This document shows, piece by piece, positions 1-6,614 of a DNA stretch of 11,708 nucleotides; within the stretch, counting starts at the first letter, position 1, and each line of letters opens with the position of its first letter. The position numbers were made by a program, and so were the translations under genes. The notes under the pieces are model-generated. The model did not search any database, had not been told where the DNA came from, and saw nothing but the letters and a program-made list of their open reading frames with translations. Source of the DNA: JACDBD01 sp050743385. Lineage in GTDB: Bacteria > Actinomycetota > Acidimicrobiia > IMCC26256 > JACDBD01. The DNA lies in the NCBI GenBank assembly GCA_050743385.1, contig JBOGFJ010000319.1, positions 1-11,708 on the forward strand, in the 5' to 3' direction.

Positions 1-1
1 G

Positions 2-322
2 CCCGCCGGGCTCCTCTCGGGCGGCGAACAGCAGATGCTCGGGCTCGCACCTGCCCTGGCGCGTCCGCCGGCGGTGCTCGTCGCCGACGAGCCCACGCTC
101 GGCCTCGCGCCGCTCGCGGCCGAGGAGGTCGCGCGCGCCCTCGCCGAGCTGCGTGACCGCGGCGTGGCGCTGCTCCTCGTCGAGGAGAAGACCCGAGAAG
201 CGTTGGCGCTCGCCGACACGGTGGCCGTGATGGAGCTGGGCCGCATCGTCTGGACCGGCACCGGCGACGAAGCCGACGCCGACCGCCTCGGCGAGACCTA
301 CCTCGGGGTGGCGCGGGTGTAG
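2..322 (+). CDS. LivF-like ABC transporter ATPase, 3' end only
   Basis: This is the C-terminal 106 residues of an ABC ATPase of the branched-chain amino acid (HAAT, LivF-like) group. The 5' end lies outside the window. The visible part opens just before the signature motif LSGGEQQM (residues 5-12 of the fragment). It continues through Walker B, VLVADEP (D29, E30), and the LivF-typical TLGLAPL stretch, and ends in ETYLGV, like the YLG terminus of LivF proteins. At the H-loop position, where LivF proteins usually read VEQN, this one reads VEEK. In the family this subunit hydrolyses ATP on the cytoplasmic face of an importer. It is not part of the operon that starts at 4952, which has its own LivF, so it probably ends a separate transporter cluster to the left. 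It converges on the minus-strand gene at 368. The family call is firm; the substrate is unknown. Confidence 0.88.
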   Translation, partial: PAGLLSGGEQQMLGLAPALARPPAVLVADEPTLGLAPLAAEEVARALAELRDRGVALLLVEEKTREALALADTVAVMELGRIVWTGTGDEADADRLGETYLGVARV

Positions 323-367
323 GGCCGGTCTGCTGGGCACGGTCCGATCGCGCGCCGCCGGTCGACG

Positions 368-2437
368 TCAAAACTCCCACTCGGCGGGGGCGCGAGGGTC
401 GGGAAGGTAGGCGCAATACGTACCGGTGCGGATGGTGCGGTCGAGGTGTTCGCCGAGCTGGAGATGGTGCTCCGCGATCCGGGCCAACGCCTGTCGGACC
501 GCGCGGGTCACGCTTACTCGAGCACGCTCGGACGCGGATGCGGCTCGTCGATCGCGACCACCGAGGCCAACCGCGCGCGAGAGCTCTCGAACGAGGAAGT
601 CGCGTTCGGTGTCGGCCTGCGCGACGCGTTCGGTGTCCCCGATGGCGCGCGCTTGCTCGATGTCGTCTTCGATCTCGGCGAGGCGTCGACGGTAGGCGTC
701 CTTTGCTCGCGCGTCGAGCATCTCGCCCGCGTCGCCGAGTGCCGAGCGCGGGAGGTCGGCCGTTCGGCTGCGGTCCACCTGCACCACGCTGCCGGTCTCG
801 GCGGCGACGAGGTCCAGCACGTGATACTCCCGGCCCGGATCGGCGAGGAGCCGCGCGAGGTATCGCATGCCCTTGAGGTCGCGCACGCGGGCGGTGTGTC
901 CCTCGAAGATCACCGACCAGTAGTCACCCTCGCGACGAAAGACGTTCGAGCTCCCAGCCCGCTGCTCGTCGAGCGCATCGCCGTGCGCGACGTCCACCGC
1001 TGGAGATACCGACGGCGCGGCTTCGATCCCTTCGAGGATGGCGCGGGCCGCGTGGCGCTCCAAGACGGCGCGGTGCTCGCTGCCGCTGGCGCGGTGGGCA
1101 TCGGCGAGGCCGATCCGTGCGAGCGCCGCCTCGTAGGGCGCGCCGACTTCGTTCCAGAGTCGCACGGCTTCGGAAAACGACTGCTCCGCGCCCGCCGCAT
1201 CGTCGTCGGCGAGCCGAACTCTTCCGCGCGCGACGGCGGCGCCGGCGACCAGCGCCTTGCTCTCGAATCGGGCGGCTACGAGCTCGAGCTCGTCGGCGGC
1301 CGAACGGGCCCGGCCGAGGTCGCCGGCCGCGATCTCGATCTCGACCTGCGCCTCGAGCAGCGGCGCCCGCTGCAGTTCGGTGTTCGGTGGTCGCTCCTTC
1401 GACGGCATCCGCACGGGCCGCTCGAGGGCGTCTCGTATGGAGGCAGCCGCGGTGGCCGCGTCTCCTCGGGCCAGACGTACCAGCGCGAGACCCGGTTGGG
1501 GGTCCCACCCGGCGCGATGAGCGGCCAGGAGGGCAACTTCGGCGCCGGCGATGTCTTGCCTGTGAAGTCGGATCCGCGCGAGCTCGTTCAGCGGCCACCC
1601 CAGCTCGCGTCGCAAGTAGGGGCGCAGCTCCTCGCAGGCCAGGAGCGCCTGACTCTCCGCCTCGTCGTACGACCCGCGCAGCCGGAGGATCTCGGCGCGG
1701 TGGACCCGGCAGCGCCCGTGGAGGCTCCCGATCGCGTTCGTCTCGCACCACCGCTCCATCGCCTCGGTCCACTCCTCGGCCGCGTCGTACTGGGCGAGGC
1801 CCTGCAGGGCGCACACGAGCTCGCAGTAGACGACCCCCGTCGAGAGTGGATCGAGCTCCCCGGAGACCGTCGCCACCCCGGCTTCGTCGAGCAGCGCCAG
1901 CCCTTGCCGGACATCGCCGTCCAGGATGCGCAGCCGGGCTTCTGCCACCCGTCCGATGGCGCACGCCGCCGGGTCATACCTCGAACCCACCTCGACGGCA
2001 CGCCGGGCCCACTCCCGAGCGCCGGGCAGGTCGCCAGTCAGCATCCGCTCGTAGGCGCGGACGACGGCAAACCACGCGTGCGGCGGCGTCTCGCCCCGAC
2101 CCTCGAGGAGCCGCTCCGCTCGTGCCAACCAGCCGCGCACCGGTGCCATGAGCGCAGTGTCGAAGAGCAGGTGCATCGCGACGCGAACGGCCGCACCTGC
2201 TGCCGCGACCTGGTCACCGGCCTGCACAAACGCCGCGTGGGCGCGCTCCCACCCCTCGATGGTCACGTCGAGATGGCCGGCCGCGTAGGCGACCTCACCG
2301 AGCACCGGGAGATCGGTTGGGGCCAGGAGGCCGTCCGCGTCCGCGTCCATGAGGAGGTCGAATGCGTGCTTCCAGTCTCCCCGGGCTGCCGCGTCACGGG
2401 CGCGCTCGACGAGGCCGAGGCCGGCGCCGTCGCTCAT
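368..2437 (-). CDS. Tetratricopeptide-type repeat protein with actinobacterial regulator-like C-terminal domain
   Basis: This is a 689-residue cytoplasmic protein with no signal peptide or membrane segment. Residues 1 to about 480 are a run of alpha-helical pairs rich in Ala, Leu, Arg and Glu with TPR-like spacing, for example RVHRAEILRLRGSYDEAE and ALARIGLADAHRASGSEHRA. Residues from about 498 form a separate domain beginning NVFRREGDYWSVIFEG and containing LKGMRYLARLLADPGRE. It then has a charged helical stretch (YRRRLAEIEDDIEQAR), a GLGGRDRR motif and the end RTGTYCAYLPDPRAP. From memory, similar C-terminal domains occur in actinobacterial multidomain regulators carrying AAA, cyclase or LuxR parts. 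No helix-turn-helix, nucleotide-binding or catalytic motif is visible here, so it is probably a protein-interaction or sensory scaffold. The ATG at 2437 was chosen because a G-rich stretch (GGGGGG) lies 7 bases upstream and because longer versions of the frame would run antisense into the hydrolase gene. It is divergent from that hydrolase. Confidence 0.85.
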   Translation of the reverse strand: MSDGAGLGLVERARDAAARGDWKHAFDLLMDADADGLLAPTDLPVLGEVAYAAGHLDVTIEGWERAHAAFVQAGDQVAAAGAAVRVAMHLLFDTALMAPVRGWLARAERLLEGRGETPPHAWFAVVRAYERMLTGDLPGAREWARRAVEVGSRYDPAACAIGRVAEARLRILDGDVRQGLALLDEAGVATVSGELDPLSTGVVYCELVCALQGLAQYDAAEEWTEAMERWCETNAIGSLHGRCRVHRAEILRLRGSYDEAESQALLACEELRPYLRRELGWPLNELARIRLHRQDIAGAEVALLAAHRAGWDPQPGLALVRLARGDAATAAASIRDALERPVRMPSKERPPNTELQRAPLLEAQVEIEIAAGDLGRARSAADELELVAARFESKALVAGAAVARGRVRLADDDAAGAEQSFSEAVRLWNEVGAPYEAALARIGLADAHRASGSEHRAVLERHAARAILEGIEAAPSVSPAVDVAHGDALDEQRAGSSNVFRREGDYWSVIFEGHTARVRDLKGMRYLARLLADPGREYHVLDLVAAETGSVVQVDRSRTADLPRSALGDAGEMLDARAKDAYRRRLAEIEDDIEQARAIGDTERVAQADTERDFLVRELSRAVGLGGRDRRAASASERARVSVTRAVRQALARIAEHHLQLGEHLDRTIRTGTYCAYLPDPRAPAEWEF

Positions 2438-2496
2438 CGCATGCCCCCCGATCCGTGGCCGATCCGGGTCCGGGGTCAACCGGCGCCGAACGCAAC

Positions 2497-2530
2497 CGTG
2501 AGAGTTACCGCCGTAACAGTCTTGCTCACG
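2497..2530. repeat. Nested inverted repeat, possible operator
   Basis: An inner palindrome GTTAC-cgcc-GTAAC (2504-2517) sits inside an outer perfect 6-base inverted repeat, CGTGAG (2497-2502) and CTCACG (2525-2530). The outer arms are placed asymmetrically, one base from the inner palindrome on the left and seven on the right. This lies in the middle of the divergent gap, where an operator controlling both genes would be expected. It could also form a hairpin in a leader transcript. The symmetry is directly visible; the regulatory role is inference. Confidence 0.4.
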
Positions 2531-2575
2531 CAGTTCGGGAGGGGACCACGAGCCCCGAGCCAACGAGGCAATCCC

Positions 2576-2584
2576 GAAGGAGGA
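2576..2584 (+). promoter_or_regulatory. Shine-Dalgarno of the hydrolase gene
   Basis: GAAGGAGGA lies three bases before the GTG at 2588. It is a near-perfect anti-16S match and decides the start: the open frame extends far upstream, but only this GTG has such a site. The spacing is on the short side. The nearby ATG at 2601 is in another frame. Confidence 0.75.
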
Positions 2585-2587
2585 CCC

Positions 2588-3406
2588 GTGGAGACCGCGA
2601 ATGTCAACGACGCCCAGCTCGAATACGAGGTGGTCGGGTCGGGCGAACCCACCCTGTTGATCGACATGCTCGTCGCCGACTGCTTCGTGCCGATCCTCAC
2701 CGAACCGGCGCTGGACGCCTACCAGCTGATCCGATACCACAAGCGCGGCTGGGTCGGCAGTACCCACACTCCTCCGCCGGTGACCATCGACGACCACGGC
2801 GACGACGCCGCAGCCTTGCTCGACCATCTCGGCGTACGGCGCGCTCACATCATTGGTCACTCCACGGGCGCGTCGATCGGAGCCCAACTCGCCGTCGACC
2901 ACCCCGACAAGGTGCACACACTCACCCTCTTGGAGCCGACGCTCGTGTCGTTGCCATTGGGTCAGGAGTTCCTGAGAGCCGCGGGCCCCGTGTTCGAGGC
3001 GTATGGAAGCGGCGACCACGCGGGTGCATTCTCGACATTCGTAGCCGCCGCGAGCGGCCTCGGATGGGAAGCATGTCGAGCGCTGCTCGAGGAACGGATC
3101 CCCGGTGTGGTCACCCAGTCGATCAAAGACGCCGACACCTTCTTCGGCATCGAGCTCCCGTCGCTCCCGGTCTGGACGTTCGGCCCCGAGCAGGCAGCCG
3201 CCATCCACCGGCCGGTCCTCTCCGTGATCGGAGCGCAGACCCAGCCCATGTGGGAGGAGATCGCCGAGTTCCTGCGCGCTTCACTCCCATACATCGAGGA
3301 ATGCACGATCGACGGGGCGGGTCACCTCCTGCAGATCCAGCAGCCGGAACCCGTCGCTCGAGCGATCGCCGAATTCCTCGGGCGAAACTCCCTGGCGGGC
3401 GACTGA
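2588..3406 (+). CDS. Alpha/beta hydrolase with atypical catalytic positions
   Basis: This is a 272-residue protein of usual length for a single-domain alpha/beta hydrolase, with no signal peptide. The nucleophile elbow is IIGHSTGAS with Ser92 at its tip. The C-terminal catalytic histidine is His246 in DGAGHLLQIQ. Between them is a helical cap region that includes DADTFFGIELPSLPVW. Two positions look odd. The early strand that normally ends in His-Gly (oxyanion hole) reads LLIDML (Asp26, Met27). The loop after the penultimate strand, which usually supplies the catalytic Asp, reads GAQTQP (217-219 are Gln, Thr, Gln). Glu116, after the strand that follows the nucleophile, is the likeliest substitute acid. 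The substrate cannot be predicted; esterase, lactonase or a non-catalytic role are all possible. The gene is divergent from the repeat-protein gene and ends in a convergent gap with a hairpin. The GTG start is supported by a strong Shine-Dalgarno. Confidence 0.9.
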   Translation: METANVNDAQLEYEVVGSGEPTLLIDMLVADCFVPILTEPALDAYQLIRYHKRGWVGSTHTPPPVTIDDHGDDAAALLDHLGVRRAHIIGHSTGASIGAQLAVDHPDKVHTLTLLEPTLVSLPLGQEFLRAAGPVFEAYGSGDHAGAFSTFVAAASGLGWEACRALLEERIPGVVTQSIKDADTFFGIELPSLPVWTFGPEQAAAIHRPVLSVIGAQTQPMWEEIAEFLRASLPYIEECTIDGAGHLLQIQQPEPVARAIAEFLGRNSLAGD

Positions 3407-3407
3407 C

Positions 3408-3447
3408 GCGATCACCGAGCACGAAGCGCCGACTCCGGGGTGATCGC
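3408..3447. terminator. Hairpin between convergent genes, likely bidirectional terminator without T-tract
   Basis: A perfect 9-base inverted repeat, GCGATCACC (3408-3416) and GGTGATCGC (3439-3447), starts two bases after the hydrolase stop. GAG (3417-3419) can pair with CTC (3433-3435) to extend it after a small bulge. No run of T follows on either strand, as is common for terminators in high-GC actinobacteria. A smaller second stem, CGGCC (3448-3452) with GGCCG (3467-3471), adjoins it on the side of the minus-strand gene ending at 3486. Both convergent transcripts would read this structure near their ends. Confidence 0.55.
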
Positions 3448-3485
3448 CGGCCGCATGCCTCATCGTGGCCGCCGCTCGTCGAAGG

Positions 3486-4775
3486 TCAGGGCCGTTTCGG
3501 GGCGATCCGATAGTGGAGCACGAGGAACGGGAAGCCGAAGACCCAGAACGCGTGCTCGGCCCGCACCTCGTCGTTCTCGACGTAGACATCGAGCTGTTCC
3601 GCGAAGCCGTGGACCTCCAGAGCGGTGAGCTCGCGGGTAGCCGGGTCGATGTAGGTCAGGTAGTGACCCGGCTGGTCGAGGTCGCTGCGGCTGGTCAGGA
3701 CGAGGCCACCGCCGGCCAGCGCCCGCGGGAGCAGCGTGGCGGTGAAGCTGGCTTGGGGGAGCGGGAAGCCGACGCTGACGTATCCGCGTCCGTCGCGGCG
3801 GTAGGTGGTGTAGATGCCGACGTAGATCGGCTCGTCGGTGTCCGCGAAGGACCGGATCCACCCGCGCACGGCCACGGCTTCGTCCCGATCCAGGCTGATG
3901 GTGTCGATACGACTGCGGACTCCCCGTTGCGCTTCACGCTGGTTCATCGGCACGCTGGCCTGCCCGAGCGGGCGCGCGACCAGGCTCCGGTACAGCAGGT
4001 AGCCGGGGCGCACCCATCGACGCCACTCGGGGACGATGTCGAGGGTGAAGCGCGTCGTGTGCTCGTAGAACTCTCGGACTCGCGGGTCGACGACCTCGGG
4101 ATCGAACTCGGGCCCGGCGAGCTCATCGAGTGAGGCGACGATCCCTACGTCGGACGCGTCGGGGACGTACGTTCCGCCGAGCACCTCGGCCAGGGCCCGC
4201 ACGTAGCCGGTCCCGACGTACCGCGATCGAGCCTCCAGCGGCACCACGAAGGGAAGCTGTTCCTCCCGAACGCGCTCCGCCAGCAGGCTCACCTGAGCAT
4301 CCCGGAACAGCAATCCCGACAGCACCCGGTACGTCAGCACGGTGGCACTCGCCACCGCCGGCGCCGGCACGACGCGCCTCGACGCAGCCGACGCCCCACC
4401 CACGGTTGCGCCGACCAGCGGTCCCAACGCAACCTTCTGCGGACGGATGCCCAATACTCCGGCCACCGTCCCGGCTGCCGTTCCCACACCGACGGGCCCG
4501 ACGCCCGTCAGACGCGCGGCGGCCCATCCCAGCGGAGCAGCCAGCGCCGCGCTCGTCGCGATGCGGTGCCACCGGGGCGGGATCTCGCCGGGAGGTTGCC
4601 GTGCCCGGGCCACCGCCTCCGACGCCCCGAGACCAACAGCACCGGCCACCGCGCCCACCGCGGCCGTCCGGGCGCCCCGGTGAGCGGTCAGCGCCGCGCC
4701 GGCCAGGCTGCCGATCGCGCCCGCGAAGCCGACGGACCCGGTCCGGCTGCGCGCCGTCTGATCATCTGGTCTCAC
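3486..4775 (-). CDS. Hypothetical protein with Gly/Ala-rich membrane-like N-terminus
   Basis: I do not recognise this 429-residue protein. Residues about 13-57, 71-110 and 114-157 are hydrophobic and dominated by Gly, Ala and Val, with many GxxxG-like spacings such as GAVAGAVGLG and VGTAAGTVAGVLG. They look like closely packed membrane helices or membrane-associated hairpins. Residues from about 160 to the end are soluble in character. They include an acidic/aromatic segment (EFYEHTTRFTLDIVPEWRRWVRPGYLLYRSLVARP) and a strand-rich C-terminal part (GYVSVGFPLPQASFTATLLP, HYLTYIDP, FWVFGFPFLVLHYRI). No catalytic or metal-binding motif stands out. The start is GTG, with GAGAGGG eight bases upstream on the minus strand. 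It converges with the hydrolase and is divergent from the transporter operon, with 176 bases between starts. A cell-envelope role is a guess. That it is a real gene is supported by its length, the position of its stop close to the terminator hairpin and the coherent protein features. Confidence 0.75.
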   Translation of the reverse strand: MRPDDQTARSRTGSVGFAGAIGSLAGAALTAHRGARTAAVGAVAGAVGLGASEAVARARQPPGEIPPRWHRIATSAALAAPLGWAAARLTGVGPVGVGTAAGTVAGVLGIRPQKVALGPLVGATVGGASAASRRVVPAPAVASATVLTYRVLSGLLFRDAQVSLLAERVREEQLPFVVPLEARSRYVGTGYVRALAEVLGGTYVPDASDVGIVASLDELAGPEFDPEVVDPRVREFYEHTTRFTLDIVPEWRRWVRPGYLLYRSLVARPLGQASVPMNQREAQRGVRSRIDTISLDRDEAVAVRGWIRSFADTDEPIYVGIYTTYRRDGRGYVSVGFPLPQASFTATLLPRALAGGGLVLTSRSDLDQPGHYLTYIDPATRELTALEVHGFAEQLDVYVENDEVRAEHAFWVFGFPFLVLHYRIAPKRP

Positions 4776-4951
4776 GTTCGGACCCTCTCACCCGGACAGC
4801 TGCCGAGGACACAGTGGCACGAGCGGTTCCACCATCCAGCCGTACCGCCGCGCCGGCCTCCGCATCCCTCGGACCAACCACGCCGTAGCGGCCTGCTGCG
4901 GGTGTCCGATATACGCACCCGAGCGCTGGGTATCTTGGAAGCAGAGCATCC
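4776..4951. promoter_or_regulatory. Divergent intergenic region upstream of the transporter operon
   Basis: This 176-bp gap lies between the hypothetical gene (minus) and the LivF gene (plus), and should hold promoters for both. The most AT-rich spot is around 4908-4914 (GATATAC). It lies in the loop of a 6-base inverted repeat, CGGGTG (4899-4904) and CACCCG (4916-4921). A TATCTT at 4931-4936 could serve as a -10 element about 16 bases before the GTG at 4952, but no matching -35 is visible. The inverted repeat may be an operator or chance. The rest shows nothing notable. Confidence 0.4.
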
Positions 4952-5818
4952 GTGGGTCCGGAGAGGGGGGCGTTGTCGGACACGGGGGCGTTGTCGGACG
5001 CGGGGCCGAACAGCGGCGTCGGCGCGAGCCTCCTGTCGGTCCGCAACGTCGAAGTTGTCTACGACGACGTCGTCCTCGTCCTGCGGGGCGTGAGCCTCGG
5101 CGTCCCGACTGGCGCCATCGTCACGCTGCTGGGCGCCAACGGCGCCGGGAAGACCACGCTCCTGCGGGCGATCACGGGCCTCCTGCCGGTCCACCGGGGC
5201 GCGGTCACCAAGGGTTCGGTGCACTTCGACGGCGACCCGATCGGGGCCCTCGACGCCGCCGGGGTGGTGCGGAGGGGCATCGCCCAGGTGATGGAAGGGC
5301 GCCGGATCTTCGCCGAGCTCACCGTGGACGAGAACCTGACGGTGGGCGCGTTCACTCGACGTGATCGCGCCGAGGTGAGAACGTCCTACGAGCGGGTCAT
5401 GACCCTCTTCCCGGTACTCGCCGACCGCAGGCGCGCCACGGCGGGCTATCTGTCGGGCGGCGAGCAGCAGATGGTCGCGATCGGCCGGGCCCTCATGGCG
5501 TCACCGCGCCTCCTGCTGCTCGACGAGCCCTCGCTCGGACTCGCCCCGATCGTCGTGGAGCAGATCCGCAAGATCATCACCGAGATCAACGCGTCGGGGA
5601 CCAGCGTTCTGCTCGTCGAGCAGAACGCCACGATGGGACTCTCGATCGCGGACTATGGGTACGTGCTCGAGAACGGCAGGGTCGTCAAGGATGGCGCGGG
5701 AGACGTCCTCCTCGCCGACGCAGACATCCGCGAGTTCTATCTCGGCGTCGGCGAGGCGGGACGCCGCTCCTTCCGGAACGTCAAGACCTACCGTCGAAGG
5801 AAGACCTGGAGTGCCTAG
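4952..5818 (+). CDS. livF: HAAT-family ABC importer ATPase, LivF type
   Basis: This is an ATPase subunit of a branched-chain amino acid type importer, acting on the cytoplasmic face with the LivG partner next to it. Visible motifs (numbered from GTG 4952) are Walker A GANGAGKTT at 61-69 (Lys67), signature LSGGEQQM at 167-174 and Walker B LLLLDEPS with Asp191 and Glu192. These are followed by the LivF hallmark LGLAP and LLVEQN, where other ABC proteins carry an H-loop His. At 288 residues it is longer than a minimal LivF because of about 28 extra N-terminal residues and a basic tail (FRNVKTYRRRKTW). The start is uncertain. GTG 4952 has GGAAG ten bases upstream, but TTG 4973 and TTG 4991, in an 18-bp tandem repeat, are alternatives that would remove low-complexity residues. 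It is the first gene of the operon and overlaps livG by 8 bases. The family assignment is firm. The liv name follows family type, and the true substrate may differ. Confidence 0.93.
   Translation: MGPERGALSDTGALSDAGPNSGVGASLLSVRNVEVVYDDVVLVLRGVSLGVPTGAIVTLLGANGAGKTTLLRAITGLLPVHRGAVTKGSVHFDGDPIGALDAAGVVRRGIAQVMEGRRIFAELTVDENLTVGAFTRRDRAEVRTSYERVMTLFPVLADRRRATAGYLSGGEQQMVAIGRALMASPRLLLLDEPSLGLAPIVVEQIRKIITEINASGTSVLLVEQNATMGLSIADYGYVLENGRVVKDGAGDVLLADADIREFYLGVGEAGRRSFRNVKTYRRRKTWSA
4966..5001 (+). repeat. 18-bp tandem direct repeat, two copies, at the 5' end of livF
   Basis: Copy 1 (4966-4983) and copy 2 (4984-5001) read GGGGGCGTTGTCGGACRC and differ only at the next-to-last base (A versus G). 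The period is a multiple of three, so within the livF frame it encodes ALSDTG followed by ALSDAG. Each copy carries a TTG preceded by a G-rich stretch, so each could act as a start codon. Confidence 0.85.
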
Positions 5819-6614
5819 CTCCCGCGGGCCGTCGACGTTCCCGTCCGTCGCGCCGCTGCTCGAGGTACGCGAGCTCACGCTGCAGTTCGGCGGCCTGGCT
5901 GCCCTGTCGTTGGTCAGCTTCGAGGTCGCGCCGGGGGAGTTGTTCGCCATCATCGGCCCCAACGGCGCGGGCAAGACGTCGATCTTCAACTGCCTCAACG
6001 CCGTCTACCGGCCACGACGGGGCTCGATCCGCCTGCGCGGCGAGGAGCTGCTCGGCAAGCGACCGGGAGACGTCGCCCGGCTCGGGGTCGCTCGCACGTT
6101 CCAGAACCTCGGTCTGTTCACGAACCTCGACGTCATCGACAACCTCATGCTCGGCCGCCACCACCTCATGCGGACCGGGTTCGCCGCCGGTGCGCTGTGG
6201 TGGGGGAGGGCCAAGCACGAGGAGGTGACGCACCGGCGACGATGCGAGGAGATCGTGGAGCTGCTCGAGCTCGAGCCGTACCGGCATCAGCACGCGGGCG
6301 CACTGCCCTTCGGCATCCAGAAGCGGGTGGAGCTGGGACGCGCGCTCGCCATGGAGCCGTCTCTCCTCCTGCTCGACGAGCCCGTCTCCGGCATGAACCT
6401 CGAGGAGACCGAAGACATGGCTCGCTACATCCTCGAGGCTCGCGAGCAGCTCGAGCTGACGATGATCCTGGTGGACCACGACATGCACCTGGTCATGGAC
6501 ATCGCCGACCGGGTGCTCGTGCTCGACTTCGGCGAGGTCATCGCGGCCGGCGCGCCCGACGACGTACAGCGAGACCAGCGGGTCATCGACGCGTACCTGG
6601 GCAAAGCGTCGTGA
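5811..6614 (+). CDS. livG: HAAT-family ABC importer ATPase, LivG type
   Basis: This is the second ATPase subunit of the importer, 267 residues and of normal LivG length. Walker A is GPNGAGKTS at 49-57 (Lys55). The Q-loop region contains ARTFQNLGLF, typical of LivG. Walker B is LLLLDEP with Asp189 and Glu190, followed by VSGMNLEET as in LivG proteins. The H-loop histidine is His223 in LVDHDMHLVM. The signature motif is not the canonical LSGGQ but LPFGIQKRVE at 165-174; I recall similar LP[FY]G variants in LivG relatives, so it should not be read as inactivation. The GTG start at 5811 lies inside the end of livF (8-base overlap), with AAGGAAG seven bases upstream, which implies translational coupling. 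The stop overlaps the start of the acyl-CoA synthetase gene as GTGA. Confidence 0.93.
   Translation: MPSSRGPSTFPSVAPLLEVRELTLQFGGLAALSLVSFEVAPGELFAIIGPNGAGKTSIFNCLNAVYRPRRGSIRLRGEELLGKRPGDVARLGVARTFQNLGLFTNLDVIDNLMLGRHHLMRTGFAAGALWWGRAKHEEVTHRRRCEEIVELLELEPYRHQHAGALPFGIQKRVELGRALAMEPSLLLLDEPVSGMNLEETEDMARYILEAREQLELTMILVDHDMHLVMDIADRVLVLDFGEVIAAGAPDDVQRDQRVIDAYLGKAS

Larger units (their letters stand above)
2438..2587. promoter_or_regulatory. Divergent intergenic region between repeat-protein gene and hydrolase gene
   Basis: This 150-bp gap lies between two divergently transcribed genes, so it must hold both promoters unless either is read through. No convincing -35/-10 pair could be recognised by eye on either strand. 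The one clear structure is the nested inverted repeat at 2497-2530, listed separately. The downstream end carries the hydrolase Shine-Dalgarno at 2576-2584. Confidence 0.5.

Noticed and set aside
323..367. Possible terminator between the LivF fragment and the repeat-protein gene
   Set aside because: The genes converge here, but no inverted repeat of useful length was found in these 45 bases; only a short GCCGGTC direct repeat is visible.
446..2587. Long open plus-strand frame antisense to the repeat-protein gene and continuous with the hydrolase
   Set aside because: It arises from high-GC codon bias opposite a real gene. The translation is low-complexity and Arg/Gly-rich with no domain, while the hydrolase has its own strong Shine-Dalgarno and GTG at 2588.
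2438..3208. Upstream extension of the minus-strand repeat-protein frame across the hydrolase gene
   Set aside because: The translation has no repeat character and runs antisense to a well-supported hydrolase. The repeat protein begins sensibly at ATG 2437.
4931..4936. TATCTT as a -10 element for the transporter operon
   Set aside because: No -35-like hexamer is found at 16-18 bases upstream, so it is mentioned only as a weak candidate within the intergenic entry.
5811..6614. Non-canonical signature LPFGIQ in LivG as evidence of a dead ATPase
   Set aside because: Walker A lysine, Walker B Asp-Glu and the H-loop histidine are intact, and I recall similar signature variants in LivG relatives, so this is likely normal subfamily variation.
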